A DNA stretch of 38,861 bases. Source: an uncultured Prevotella sp. GTDB lineage: Bacteria; Bacteroidota; Bacteroidia; Bacteroidales; Bacteroidaceae. The stretch covers positions 1 to 38,861 of the forward strand of contig CALUGQ010000017.1 of assembly GCA_944320235.1 (NCBI GenBank), written 5' to 3'. Position numbers and translations under genes: made by a program. The notes under the pieces are model-generated. The model was not told the origin of the DNA. It ran no database searches and saw only the letters and a list, made by a program, of their open reading frames with translations. Of the stretch, positions 16,346 to 24,949 are shown piece by piece (the stretch's first letter is position 1; every line of letters begins with the position of its first letter).

Positions 16346-17830
16346 TCATGCCTGTTTGCTGCCTGTTATCTTCAGGAACCGCTCGTAGGCGTTGTCCCAT
16401 GCGTCGCGGTCGGCCGGCGTGAAGCGTTTGAGCTCGAGGCTGGCTGCGATGATGCGCCTCATGTCCCAGATGTCGGCCACGTTGCCTGCTGCCTTGGCCT
16501 GGAGCATGATGTTGCCTATGGCCGTTCCTTCCTGCGGCCCGGCTAGCACTTCGATGCCGAGCGAGTTGGCCGTGAACTGGTTGAGGTATGCGTTGAGCGA
16601 GCCTCCGCCTATGATGTGGAGTACGTCGATGGGGAACGAGGCCATTTCGCGCAGGTAACTGAACACCTGGCGGTATCGCAGCGCGAGCGACTCGAATATG
16701 CAGCGGCATATCTCGGCGTAGCCCTCGGGTACGTGCTGGCCCGTCTGGCGGCAGTAGTCCTTTATGGCTTCTACCATGGAGCTGGGGTTGGCGAACATCG
16801 GGTCGTCGGGGTTGATGATGCACTGGAAGGCTGGCTGCTGCATGGCTGCCGCCTGCAGCTCGGCGTGCGACTTCGGTGCGTCGGTCCATTCCTTGCGGCA
16901 ACGCTCGTAGAGCCACATTCCGCAGATGTTCTTCAGGAACCGTGTGGTGCCCTCGATGCCCCCTTCGTTGGTGAAGTTGCGCTCGTAGCTGAGGTTGTCT
17001 ATGATGGCGTTCTTTGTCTCTATGCCCATGAGGCTCCATGTGCCGGAGCTGAGGTATGCAAACTTTTCGTCCTTTGCCGGCACGGCGGCCACGGCGCTGC
17101 CCGTGTCATGCCCGGCCACGGCTATCACCGGCACGGGCCCCAGGCCCGTCATCTGCTGCACCTCTTGCGTGAGCACCCCTATCTCGGTGGCCGGGTTTAC
17201 CATCCGCCCGAAGTTGTCGCGCGCCAGGCCTACGCTCTGCAGCAGCTCCTCGTCGAGCTGCTTGGTGCGCGGGTCGAGCATCTGGCTGGTTGAGGCTATG
17301 GTGTACTCGCATACCATCTTGCCCGTGAGCATGTAGCTCAGCGCGTCTGGCACGAATAGTATCTTCTCGGCGTTCTTCAGGGCCGAGTCGCCGTTCTTGC
17401 GCATGGTGTAGAGCTGGAAGAGCGAGTTGAAGTTCATGAACTGTATGCCGGTGATGTCGTACACCTTCTCCTTGCTCACGGCGTGCTCGAAGTAGTCTTC
17501 CATCATGCCGAAGGTGTGGGGGTCGCGGTAGGCTATGGGGTTGCGCAGCAGCGCTCCGTCGCCGCCTACGCACACGAAGTCGACGCCCCACGTGTCGATG
17601 CCTATGGAGCGTATGGGCAGCCCTTGCTGCGCCACGAGCTTCAGTCCTTTGATTATTTCGAAGTAGAGGGCGTATATGTCCCAGTAGAAGTGGCCTCCGG
17701 TCTCGATGAGGTTGTTGTCGAAGCGGGTCAGCTCCTCGAGCTCGATTTTGCCGTCCGCCAGGGTTCCGATTATAGTCCTGCCGCTGGTTGCTCCCAGGTC
17801 GACAGCGAAGAAATGCTTTTTATCTTCCAT
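16346..17830 (-). CDS. rhaB: L-rhamnulokinase
   Basis: RhaB phosphorylates L-rhamnulose to L-rhamnulose 1-phosphate using ATP. The 494-residue protein is a member of the FGGY carbohydrate kinase family: the N-terminal phosphate-binding motif FFAVDLGATSGRTIIG (about 8-23), the sugar-site region SIGIDTWGVDFVCVGGDG, the hinge AGHDTGSAVAAVPA with its catalytic-type Asp, and the C-terminal adenosine motif HIIGGGSLNAYLNQF. It is the first gene of the rhaBAT run. The start ATG at 17830 fits the conserved N-terminus, with a TAACTTTG promoter element about 45 bases upstream. Confidence 0.95.
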   Translation of the reverse strand: MEDKKHFFAVDLGATSGRTIIGTLADGKIELEELTRFDNNLIETGGHFYWDIYALYFEIIKGLKLVAQQGLPIRSIGIDTWGVDFVCVGGDGALLRNPIAYRDPHTFGMMEDYFEHAVSKEKVYDITGIQFMNFNSLFQLYTMRKNGDSALKNAEKILFVPDALSYMLTGKMVCEYTIASTSQMLDPRTKQLDEELLQSVGLARDNFGRMVNPATEIGVLTQEVQQMTGLGPVPVIAVAGHDTGSAVAAVPAKDEKFAYLSSGTWSLMGIETKNAIIDNLSYERNFTNEGGIEGTTRFLKNICGMWLYERCRKEWTDAPKSHAELQAAAMQQPAFQCIINPDDPMFANPSSMVEAIKDYCRQTGQHVPEGYAEICRCIFESLALRYRQVFSYLREMASFPIDVLHIIGGGSLNAYLNQFTANSLGIEVLAGPQEGTAIGNIMLQAKAAGNVADIWDMRRIIAASLELKRFTPADRDAWDNAYERFLKITGSKQA

Positions 17831-17874
17831 GATTTGTTATATTGGCAGTGGTTGTATTGTAGTTTCTACGATTG

Positions 17875-17882
17875 CAAAGTTA
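17875..17882 (-). promoter_or_regulatory. -7 element upstream of rhaB
   Basis: On the minus strand TAACTTTG matches the -7 consensus. A good -33 element at the usual distance is missing, as expected for a promoter that depends on an activator such as an AraC regulator; that dependence is an inference. Confidence 0.5.
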
Positions 17883-18073
17883 GCGAATATATTGCAAAAA
17901 TCGGCATGGTTATTTGATTTTCTTGCTAAAACTTTTGACATGCTGCGCCCGTGTGCCGCCACGGGCGCGGCCGTTGGCCGCCTGCGGTTTTGTCGTGTTT
18001 TGTTACCTCGCTGCCACTGCCATGCAACGACCTGGCGCTCAGCGCGTTGCGCGGGCGTCCGTCTTGCGGCTCG

Positions 18074-18139
18074 AAACGGGCTGTCTGGCATGGCCGAACA
18101 GCCCGTCTTGCACGGCCGAACGGGCCGTTTGGCCTGACG
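18074..18139. repeat. 22-bp tandem array C (three clear units)
   Basis: Units start at 18074, 18096 and 18118: AAACGGGCTGTCTGGCAT, GAACAGCCCGTCTTGCAC and GAACGGGCCGTTTGGCC, at exact 22-base steps. A weaker unit precedes at about 18052. The third unit is nearly palindromic. It sits in the 600-base divergent gap between rhaB and nhaD (17831-18430), which otherwise holds only GC-rich sequence and the two promoters. Confidence 0.8.
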
Positions 18140-18385
18140 TGCAGGCTGCTGCGGTCTTGCTCCGGGGCCTTTGTCGTGAAAAATTCATGCTGCGGCAGCC
18201 TGCCGCCGCCGCGCACAGCGGCAGGGGCGTATGGCCGTCAGCGGGCGCAATATATAATAAGGTGTGCCCGCGCCGGCCGTGAAGCTGGCTGCGCCCTGGC
18301 GGGGCAGTGGCGGCAGGCGGGGCGTGATGAAAACGATTACGCATATATTTTTGCAATATGGACATTACAATTGGAATATTATTGC

Positions 18386-18393
18386 TATCTTTG
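18386..18393 (+). promoter_or_regulatory. -7 element upstream of nhaD
   Basis: TATCTTTG lies 37 bases before the nhaD ATG. The -33 position is weak. Confidence 0.45.
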
Positions 18394-18430
18394 CGGCGAC
18401 AAAATCAAAACTCATAAATAAACACCTAAA

Positions 18431-19765
18431 ATGACAACTTTAACAATTGCGATTGTGGTCGTCTTCGTGTTCGGCTATCTGTGCATAGCCCTCGAAAGCC
18501 TGACCAAAGTTAACAAGGCAGCCGTCGCGTTGCTGATGTTCGTGGCGTGCTGGACGCTTTTCATGGTAGATCCGGGCAGTTACATCCCCGCAGCAGTGGG
18601 CGACAACGTGGCCTCGGCCGTGAGCGAGGTCATGGAGCGCCACCTGGGCAGCACCTCTACCACGCTCTTCTTCCTCATGGGAGCGATGACCATCGTTGAG
18701 CTGGTGGACCAGAACGGCGGTTTCAACTTCGTGCGCGGCATCATCGCCGCCAAGAGCAAGCGCGCCCTGCTGTGGCGCATAGCCTTCATCACTTTCTTCC
18801 TCTCGGCCATCCTCGACAACATGACGACGGCCATCGTCATGGTGATGATACTGCGCAAGCTCGTGGCCGACCATGGCGACCGCATCATCTACGCCTCGCT
18901 CGTGATCATAGCCGCCAATGCCGGCGGCGCGTTCTCGCCCATCGGCGACGTCACGACCATCATGCTCTGGAACAAGAGCCTCATCACCGCAGGCGGAGTG
19001 ATCACGGAATTGTTCCTGCCGTCGGTCATCTCGATGGTTGTTCCGGCATTCCTGCTCTCGCATTTCCTCAAGGGCGACCTCTCGTACAATGACGAAGGCG
19101 GCACCGCGGCCGTTGAGGGCGACCTCTCGGCAGGCCAGCGCAAGGCCATATTCTTCCTCGGCGTGGGCGGCTTGATCTTCGTTCCCATCTTCAAGACCAT
19201 CACCCACCTGCCCCCGTTCGTGGGCATCCTGCTCGTGGTAGGCGTGCTCTGGCTCGTCACCGAGCTGTTCTACCGCAGCCATGGCGAGGAGGACGGCACG
19301 CAGAAGCGCATACTCAACATACTGCGCCGCATCGACATGGGCACCATAATGTTCTTCCTCGGCATACTGATGGCCGTTGCCTGCCTCGAGGTGATCGGCG
19401 TGCTGGCAATGGCGGGCGAGGGCCTGAACGTGGCCTTCGACGGCAACCACTACCTCATCACCGGCATCATCGGCGTCATGTCGAGCATCGTTGACAACGT
19501 TCCGCTCGTTGCCGGCTGCATGGGCATGTACCCGATGGCCGAAGTGGGCGACTTTGCGCAGGACGGCATCTTCTGGCAGCTGCTGGCCTACTGCGCCGGC
19601 GTTGGCGGCTCGATGCTCATCATCGGCTCTGCAGCCGGTGTGGTGGTCATGGGCCTGGAGAAGATAACCTTCATCTGGTACATGAAGCGCATCTCGCTTG
19701 TGGCCTTCGCAGGCTATTTGGCCGGCATCGTGGTCTACTGGCTGGAGCGCACGTTCCTGTTCTGA
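18431..19765 (+). CDS. nhaD: NhaD-type sodium:proton antiporter
   Basis: NhaD antiporters of the ion-transporter (IT) superfamily exchange Na+ for H+ across the inner membrane and support growth in salt and at alkaline pH. The 444-residue protein has about twelve hydrophobic segments. Family features include FLMGAMTIVELVDQNGGFNF, the unwound-helix motif FLSAILDNMTTAIVMVMIL, AGGAFSPIGDVTTIMLW with the conserved Asp and Thr, and a second half-repeat ending GVMSSIVDNVPLVAGCMGMY. It is divergent from rhaB and followed by strong hairpins. Nothing in the sequence links it functionally to rhamnose use, although a sodium gradient could be coupled to transport in general. Confidence 0.92.
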   Translation: MTTLTIAIVVVFVFGYLCIALESLTKVNKAAVALLMFVACWTLFMVDPGSYIPAAVGDNVASAVSEVMERHLGSTSTTLFFLMGAMTIVELVDQNGGFNFVRGIIAAKSKRALLWRIAFITFFLSAILDNMTTAIVMVMILRKLVADHGDRIIYASLVIIAANAGGAFSPIGDVTTIMLWNKSLITAGGVITELFLPSVISMVVPAFLLSHFLKGDLSYNDEGGTAAVEGDLSAGQRKAIFFLGVGGLIFVPIFKTITHLPPFVGILLVVGVLWLVTELFYRSHGEEDGTQKRILNILRRIDMGTIMFFLGILMAVACLEVIGVLAMAGEGLNVAFDGNHYLITGIIGVMSSIVDNVPLVAGCMGMYPMAEVGDFAQDGIFWQLLAYCAGVGGSMLIIGSAAGVVVMGLEKITFIWYMKRISLVAFAGYLAGIVVYWLERTFLF

Positions 19766-19769
19766 TTAT

Positions 19770-19822
19770 GCAGGCCCGCCGCCGCAGCCCGGCCATGCAC
19801 CGGGGCGCGGCGGCAGGCCTGC
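19770..19822. terminator. GC-rich hairpin after nhaD (first of two)
   Basis: GCAGGCCCGCCGCCGC (19770-19785) pairs with GCGGCGGCAGGCCTGC (19807-19822) over 16 positions with one mismatch. It begins four bases after the nhaD stop and probably acts as a terminator or RNA-stabilising stem. Confidence 0.6.
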
Positions 19823-19826
19823 GTTA

Positions 19827-19873
19827 ACGCCATGGGGGCGCGGACAGAAAGCCTGTCCGCGCCCCCATGGCGT
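19827..19873. terminator. Perfect 21-bp hairpin between nhaD and the AraC gene
   Basis: The arms 19827-19847 (starting ACGCCATGGGGGCG) and 19853-19873 are perfectly complementary over 21 bases around a five-base AAAGC loop. Being symmetrical and lying between two gene ends, it can terminate both transcripts, though it lacks a T-run. Confidence 0.75.
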
Positions 19874-19955
19874 CTCATCCGTTGCCAGCCCGGCTGGCGC
19901 ATCGACTGCCGCAGCCGCCGGGGCTGCGCTCTGTCCCCGGGCCTTGCGCCCCGCT

Positions 19956-20828
19956 TCACGACTTGCGGCGCATGTCGCTCGGCTTGCGCCCCGTCTTTAT
20001 CTTGAACTTCGCCGAGAAGTAGTCCGGCGAGTCGAAGTTGAGCCTGTAGGCTATTTCCTTCACGCTCAGGGCCGTGGTGCTCAGCAGCTCCTTGGCCCGC
20101 TGCAACTTGAGGTCCTGCTGGTAGGTGGCCGGGCTTAGCCCGGTGTGCTCCTTGAACAGCTTGCGGAAGTTTGAGTAGCTCACCCCAAGCTCCTCCGCTA
20201 TCTGCTGGATGGTGAGGTTGCTCTCCAGGGCTTCGCGTATGCGGAGGCGCGCCTTGTTGATCATGTTCACGTGGCTTGCGTTCTTGCCAAGCACGATGTT
20301 GCGCTCAAGGGCGTACATTATTCCTATGAGATGGTTTACTATGCCTGCCAGGAGCTGCTGCGTGTGGGCCTGCTCCTTCACAGCCGCGTCGTAAGCCGAG
20401 CGGTAGAGCCTCACAATCTCGCTTGAGAAGCCCACGTGGTAGATTGGCTTCTCGCGGCGCATGAAGCCTGCCGCCACGCGGTCGTCCATGTTCCGGCCGC
20501 TGAATCCTATCCAGAAACTCTTCCATCCCGTGTGCGGGTTGGGGTGGTATGTGTGCCATTCGCCGGGGAAAAGCAGGAAGAGGTCGCCTTCCCTGACCTT
20601 AGTCGGCTTGGTGTGGGTGCTGCTGAACACGCCTTCTCCCTCCATCACGTAGAGCAACTGGTACTCACTGAGCGTGCGCCCCTGTTCTTGCTCGAAGTAA
20701 TATCCGTCGGCATGGCCTTTTGTGGGGTATGGTTCGCCGGGGGCAATCTCCTCATATCCCACAGTGCTGATGGTGAGTCCCCATCGATGGTCGTTTTCGT
20801 TGGCTACGAGATACTTGCTCTTTTGCAT
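19956..20828 (-). CDS. AraC-family regulator, candidate rhamnose activator
   Basis: This 290-residue protein has an N-terminal cupin sugar-sensing domain (GRTLSEYQLLYVMEGEGVF, then VREGDLFLLFPGEWHTYHPN) and a C-terminal AraC DNA-binding domain with helix-turn-helix motifs LTIQQIAEELGVSYSNFRKL and VKEIAYRLNFDSPDYFSAKF, ending GRKPSDMRRKS. A related AraC protein controls rhamnose genes in Bacteroides, and this one lies next to the rha locus, separated only by nhaD, so it is a good candidate for the activator of rhaBAT and rhaD. Other sugars cannot be excluded. It has a well-formed promoter and a roughly 120-base leader. Confidence 0.85.
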   Translation of the reverse strand: MQKSKYLVANENDHRWGLTISTVGYEEIAPGEPYPTKGHADGYYFEQEQGRTLSEYQLLYVMEGEGVFSSTHTKPTKVREGDLFLLFPGEWHTYHPNPHTGWKSFWIGFSGRNMDDRVAAGFMRREKPIYHVGFSSEIVRLYRSAYDAAVKEQAHTQQLLAGIVNHLIGIMYALERNIVLGKNASHVNMINKARLRIREALESNLTIQQIAEELGVSYSNFRKLFKEHTGLSPATYQQDLKLQRAKELLSTTALSVKEIAYRLNFDSPDYFSAKFKIKTGRKPSDMRRKS

Positions 20829-20953
20829 GCTTGTTAACGTCTTTCAGTTGTGCGGGCTGCAGCCTTGCGCTGGCTGGCTGGGCTGGCTTGGGGCTGCTGA
20901 AGATCTGATTGCGGTGCGGGAAACGTGCCATTCCCGCTACGTTTTCTATGCCA

Positions 20954-20985
20954 CAAAGTTAATGGAAAGCCGAAAAATATCCAAA
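20954..20985 (-). promoter_or_regulatory. Promoter of the AraC regulator
   Basis: On the minus strand TTTG (20982-20985), a 20-base spacer and TAACTTTG (20954-20961): a near-ideal Bacteroidetes promoter. Confidence 0.65.
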
Positions 20986-20999
20986 AGAACGTTGATAAA

Positions 21000-22424
21000 T
21001 TAAGATTTATTTGTCTTATTGATGCTAAATTCGAACCTCAGGCCGCCATCCATGTTGTTGGCTGCCGAAATCGTTCCGCCGTGGAGCAGCACGGCGTTCT
21101 TCACGATTGCCAGTCCGAGGCCGGTGCCTCCGAGCTTGCGGCTGCGCCCCTTGTCCACGCGGTAGAACCTTTCGAAGAGGCGGTCGAGGTGCTCGTGAGG
21201 CACGCCGACGCCGTTGTCGCTGAACGTGAAGTGCCACTTCGCGTTGTCCTCGCGGGCTGACAGCGTTATGGTCACGCCGTCGCCGGCGTATGATATGGCG
21301 TTGTCGGTGAGGTTGCGGAATATACTGTATATCATCGACGGGTTGCCCTTGACCACCAAGGCGGGCGGCAGCTGGTTGTCGAAGGCTATCTTGCGGCGCT
21401 CCATCTCGAGCGCTGTTTCTTTCATTATCTGGTTTACGGTCTTGGCTATGTCCACTTCTTCGAACGGCAGCAGCTCCGGGGCGTCGTCCAGGCGGTTGAG
21501 TGTGGATATGTCGGTGAGCAGGCTTGCGAGCCTCTGGCTTTGCGCATAGCAGCGGTCAAGGAACTGTTTCTTCGTGTCGTCGTTCATGCCGGGGTTGTCT
21601 ATGATGGTCTCCAGGTATCCCTGTATGCTCGCCACGGGTGTCTTCAGCTCGTGTGCTATGTTCTGCGTGAGCTGCCGTTTCAGCACGTTCTGTTCCTCCT
21701 TGGTGTGCTGCAGGCGCTTGTATATCTTTATTATGTGCTCGGATATCTCCCCCAGCTCGTCGGCGGGGAACTCTATGAGGTCCTCTGTGTCGAGGCTTTC
21801 GTTGTGGTCGGCACGCCGGGCGAATATGCGCAGCTTTGTGATGTTGTCGTCGAGGCGGCTCACGAAGCGGTAAAGCACGAACGTGAGCAGTGCCACCATG
21901 ATTACCGTAAACCACAGGTAGTGCATGTCTGCCTGCAGTGACATCGTGAGGTCGTTGTTGTATGGCAGTGCGGAACGGATTATGTAGCCGTCGTCGGGGA
22001 AATAGGTTGCCGAGTAGAAGTAGTCGTCGTGGTTTACGGTGCTTTTCCTGTTGATGTCGTATCCGGAGCCGTTCTTGATGGCGTTGCGCACCTCAGGCCT
22101 CTGCGAGTGGTTCTCGAGGCTGTCGTGCGGGCCTGCCTCGCTGTCGTATACCACCTGCCCGTCGCGCCTTATGAGCGTCACCCGCAGGCCCGGCATGTCG
22201 TGCCTCTTCACGTAGCTGAGCAGCATCGGCGTGCTGGTGTCGCCTGTGTAGTGGAGCGTTTCGTGCATCCTCATGTTGTAGTCCTGCAGTTTTAGGTTGA
22301 GCATGTTCACCTTGTACTCGTTCTCGCGCACCTGGTGGAACGCTATGAAGAGCACGGCGAAGATGGTGAACAGCGACAGCACGCTCCAGAAGAGGCGCTT
22401 GCCTACGGTCAGGTTGTACATCAT
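21000..22424 (-). CDS. Sensor histidine kinase
   Basis: This 474-residue inner-membrane kinase has a first membrane span at about 10-30, an extracytoplasmic sensor domain of about 140 residues, and a second span at about 172-192 (LWFTVIMVALLTFVLYRFV). A HAMP-like linker and the phosphorylated His in IAHELKTPVASIQGY (about residue 259) follow. The ATPase domain has NLTDNAISYAG (N box), FSDNGVGVP (G1), LFERFYRVDKGRSRKLGG (F box) and GTGLGLAIVKNAV (G2). It is the partner of the response regulator 40 bases upstream. The signal is unknown; the layout is that of PhoR-like kinases. The sensor domain has no recognised fold by eye. Confidence 0.9.
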   Translation of the reverse strand: MMYNLTVGKRLFWSVLSLFTIFAVLFIAFHQVRENEYKVNMLNLKLQDYNMRMHETLHYTGDTSTPMLLSYVKRHDMPGLRVTLIRRDGQVVYDSEAGPHDSLENHSQRPEVRNAIKNGSGYDINRKSTVNHDDYFYSATYFPDDGYIIRSALPYNNDLTMSLQADMHYLWFTVIMVALLTFVLYRFVSRLDDNITKLRIFARRADHNESLDTEDLIEFPADELGEISEHIIKIYKRLQHTKEEQNVLKRQLTQNIAHELKTPVASIQGYLETIIDNPGMNDDTKKQFLDRCYAQSQRLASLLTDISTLNRLDDAPELLPFEEVDIAKTVNQIMKETALEMERRKIAFDNQLPPALVVKGNPSMIYSIFRNLTDNAISYAGDGVTITLSAREDNAKWHFTFSDNGVGVPHEHLDRLFERFYRVDKGRSRKLGGTGLGLAIVKNAVLLHGGTISAANNMDGGLRFEFSINKTNKS

Positions 22425-22464
22425 GCGGCGGGTGGGTTATGCGGTTTTGAGGTTGGGGTGGGGC

Positions 22465-23163
22465 TCAGGCGTCGAAGAAATAGCCGAAGCCCAGGCGCGT
22501 GATGATGCACTTGGAGTAGCGGCCTATCTTCTTGCGCAGGCGTGTGATGTTCACGTCGACGGTGCGGTCGAGCACCAGCACATCCTGCGGCCATATCCTG
22601 TTTATCAGTTCCTGGCGCGAGAACACGCGGCCTTTCTCTTCCAGGAGCGTGCGCAGCAGCTCGAACTCAGTCTTGGTGAACGGCACCTGCTCGCCGTCGA
22701 TGCTGACCGTCTTGTTGTCGAGGTTCAGTTCGAGGCCCTGGTACTTCATCACCGATGGCTGCGGCTGGCCTTGCGCGTCGGCGGTGCGGCGCAGCACGGC
22801 GCGCACCCTGACCATCACCTCGCGTATGGAGAAGGGTTTCGAGATGTAGTCGTCGGCCCCCAGGTTGAACCCTGTGACAGTGTCGTTCTCCGTGTCGCGT
22901 GCGGTCAGGAAGATGATGGGTATGTCCTTTGTGGACTCTTCGGCCTTGAGCTTGCGGGCGAGGGCGAAGCCCGACATCTCGCCCATCATCACGTCGAGCA
23001 GCATGAGGTCGAATGTTGGCAGGTCGAGCGTCAGCGCTTCCTCGGCAGAGCTGGCCGTCTCCACTTCATAGCCTTCGGTCTCGAGGTTGAACTTCAGTAT
23101 CTCGCACAAGTCCTGCTCATCGTCTACGACGAGGATGCGGTGGTTTTTCTTTGCCATTTCCAT
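22465..23163 (-). CDS. OmpR/PhoB-family response regulator
   Basis: This 232-residue protein has a receiver domain with the acidic pair D14/D15 (ILVVDDEQDL), the phosphorylated Asp57 in LMLLDVMM, the switch Thr in IIFLTARD and Lys in YISKPFSI. A winged-helix DNA-binding domain follows, with FTKTEFELLRTLLEEKGRVF, RTVDVNITRLRKKIG and a closing RLGFGYFF. I chose the start at 23163 because a TACTTTTG -7 element (23178-23185) lies inside the longer frame that could begin at 23202. A second ATG two codons later (23157) is equally possible. It is cotranscribed with the histidine kinase gene and probably regulates targets that cannot be seen here. Confidence 0.9.
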   Translation of the reverse strand: MEMAKKNHRILVVDDEQDLCEILKFNLETEGYEVETASSAEEALTLDLPTFDLMLLDVMMGEMSGFALARKLKAEESTKDIPIIFLTARDTENDTVTGFNLGADDYISKPFSIREVMVRVRAVLRRTADAQGQPQPSVMKYQGLELNLDNKTVSIDGEQVPFTKTEFELLRTLLEEKGRVFSRQELINRIWPQDVLVLDRTVDVNITRLRKKIGRYSKCIITRLGFGYFFDA

Positions 23164-23177
23164 ATCAAAACTTTTTG

Positions 23178-23185
23178 CAAAAGTA
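23178..23185 (-). promoter_or_regulatory. -7 element of the two-component operon
   Basis: TACTTTTG on the minus strand, about 15 bases before the chosen start codon. A TTTG lies further upstream but at an untypical distance (25 bases). Confidence 0.45.
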
Positions 23186-23241
23186 GGCATTCGTTTATAC
23201 ATTGCCGCGTCAAAGAGGTTACATTTCGGTTACAATGGCTC

Positions 23242-24189
23242 TCAGAGCGGGTAGCCGTCGTAGTCGCAGAGGGCTGTGGAGAGGTAGCGTTCGCCCGTGT
23301 CGGGCAGCAGCGTGGCCACCATCTTTCCCTCCATTGCCGCCCTTCGTGCCACTTGGGCGGCTGCAAACGCCGCCGCACCTGCCGATATCCCGACGAAGAG
23401 GCCCTCTGTGCGGGCCAGCAGCCTGGCCGTGCGCAGGGCGTCGTCGTCGGTCACCGCCAGCACCTCGTCGACCGCCGTGGGGTCGTAGGTCTCAGGTATG
23501 AAGCCTGCGCCGATGCCCTGTATCTTGTGCGGGCCGGCCTTGCCGCCGCTGAGCACGGGCGATGCGGCCGGCTCTACGGCCACGACCCTCACGCCGGGCT
23601 TGAGCTCCTTCAGGCGCCGCCCCGTGCCGCTGACGGTGCCGCCCGTGCCGGCGCAGGCCACGAACACGTCGACCGCGCCTTCCGTCTGCCGCCATATCTC
23701 CATGGCCGTGGTGTCGTAGTGGCACTGCGGGTTGGCCGGGTTGGTAAACTGGCCTAGCATGACCGCGCCCGGCGTGGCGCGCCGCAGCTCCTCGGCGCGG
23801 CGTATGGCGCCGGCCATTCCCTCGCCGCCGGGTGTCAGCACCACCTCGGCGCCGTAGGCGCGGGCCAGCCGCTGCCGCTCGATGCTCATCGTCTCGGGCA
23901 TGGTGAGCACCAGCCTGTAGCCCCTCGTGGCCGCCACCAAGGCCAGGCCCACGCCCGTGTTGCCGCTTGTAGGCTCTATTATCGTAGCGCCGGGCGCGAG
24001 CGTCCCGCGCCTTTCGGCGTCGGTTACCATGGCCAGGGCCACGCGGTCCTTTACGCTTCCGCCCGGGTTGAACATTTCTACCTTGGCCACGATGGGTGTT
24101 GGGATTCCGCTGGCTGCGGAGTATCGGTTGAGCCTGAGCATGGGCGTTTGGCCTATGAGGTCGGTAAGGTTGTTGGCTATCGTTTTCAT
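23242..24189 (-). CDS. cysK: Cysteine synthase A (O-acetylserine sulfhydrylase)
   Basis: CysK makes L-cysteine from O-acetylserine and sulfide with pyridoxal phosphate. The 315-residue protein has the cofactor Lys47 in NPGGSVKDR, the substrate loop TSGNTGVGLA, the phosphate-binding GTGGTVSGTGR, and the cofactor-ring Ser in VGISAGAAAFAA. The start MKTIANNLTDLIGQTPMLRL at 24189 is the family N-terminus; an upstream extension of the frame to 24519 crosses the promoter and is not expected to be translated. It is a single gene with its own promoter and a leader of about 95 bases. CysK and CysM-type enzymes are similar, so the A assignment is by overall pattern. Confidence 0.92.
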   Translation of the reverse strand: MKTIANNLTDLIGQTPMLRLNRYSAASGIPTPIVAKVEMFNPGGSVKDRVALAMVTDAERRGTLAPGATIIEPTSGNTGVGLALVAATRGYRLVLTMPETMSIERQRLARAYGAEVVLTPGGEGMAGAIRRAEELRRATPGAVMLGQFTNPANPQCHYDTTAMEIWRQTEGAVDVFVACAGTGGTVSGTGRRLKELKPGVRVVAVEPAASPVLSGGKAGPHKIQGIGAGFIPETYDPTAVDEVLAVTDDDALRTARLLARTEGLFVGISAGAAAFAAAQVARRAAMEGKMVATLLPDTGERYLSTALCDYDGYPL

Positions 24190-24288
24190 GTCTGTGTGGT
24201 TTTGTCCTTGTCTGTGGTGTGGCTGCGCCTGCCGCAGTGCGTGGGGCGACACCGTTTGTGCCTCTCCCCAGGCTCCCCGGGCGCAATG

Positions 24289-24318
24289 CAAAGTTACGAA
24301 AAAAATCCCGAACGGCAA
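24289..24318 (-). promoter_or_regulatory. Promoter of cysK
   Basis: On the minus strand TTG (24316-24318), a 19-base spacer and TAACTTTG (24289-24296). The -33 part lies within a solitary sequence resembling one unit of the 22-bp repeat family (GAACGGCAATGTCTCGCG at 24310-24327). Confidence 0.65.
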
Positions 24319-24517
24319 TGTCTCGCGTTGTTTTTCGCCGGCAGTCGCCCCGGGGCGGTCGCGGCTTGCCGCCGCCAGTGTGCAGGCGTAGGCTATGGCA
24401 TAGGCCGCGTTTTGTAAAATAAAATGGCCTGATTTTAACTTTTCCGGGATGAGGCAGCCAAGGTGATGGGGCTGTTTGGCGGTAATCGAAACCAGCCGGG
24501 AATGGCCTTGCTGTGCC

Positions 24518-24583
24518 AAACGGCAGTTGTCGCATTGCCAAACGGCGTGTCTTGGCCTGCCAAACGGTTCGTTTTATGATGCA
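24518..24583. repeat. 22-bp tandem array D (three units)
   Basis: Units start at 24518, 24540 and 24562: AAACGGCAGTTGTCGCAT, AAACGGCGTGTCTTGGCC and AAACGGTTCGTTTTATGA. A looser AAAC unit at 24489 is out of step by seven bases. The array is in the divergent gap between cysK and frr (24190-25012), which otherwise has no gene I can support. Confidence 0.8.
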
Positions 24584-24949
24584 AGGGAGGGCGTTTCGAA
24601 GGGCGCAATGATGGCAAAAACAGCCGTTTCGGCCCTGTTTTGCGTTCGTTTTCGCGCCGTTTTGCGCCGCAGGATTTGCATCGCCGCGCGTAAAGCGTTT
24701 AGGCTCAGTGAGTTAGGCTTTGGCCTCTGTGGCAGCCGTATTTGCGGCCTTGCGGCTGTTTAGTGGCGCAGGCGCGATTCTCGGCGCGGTTGTTGTAAAG
24801 GTGTTTCGTTCGGGTTAAAGTTCTTTTTCTTGTTTTAACGTTTGCGGCTCGCCAGCCGGCATTTGCCGCATCGGCTGTGGCTGCCGTTTGCCATGCTGTC
24901 GCGGAGCGGCAATTTTCACGCTGCAAAAATCAAAAAAATATTTAATTGC

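Noticed and set aside
16308-17039. A 243-codon minus-strand frame inside rhaB
   Set aside because: It is an alternative frame of the rhamnulokinase gene, rich in Arg and His, with no domain.
18440-19450. A 336-codon minus-strand open frame inside nhaD
   Set aside because: Its composition (Glu, His, Asp-rich) is that of an antisense shadow of a membrane protein gene.
21000-23163. The two-component pair as RprX/RprY
   Set aside because: The response regulator sequence differs from the RprY pattern I remember, so no symbol is assigned.
22297-23757. A 486-codon plus-strand open frame
   Set aside because: It is antisense to the histidine kinase, response regulator and cysK genes and has no recognisable motif; long shadow frames are expected in GC-rich DNA.
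23492-24541. A 349-codon minus-strand open frame overlapping cysK
   Set aside because: It is another frame of the cysK region, rich in Arg and His with no domain, and it crosses the cysK promoter.
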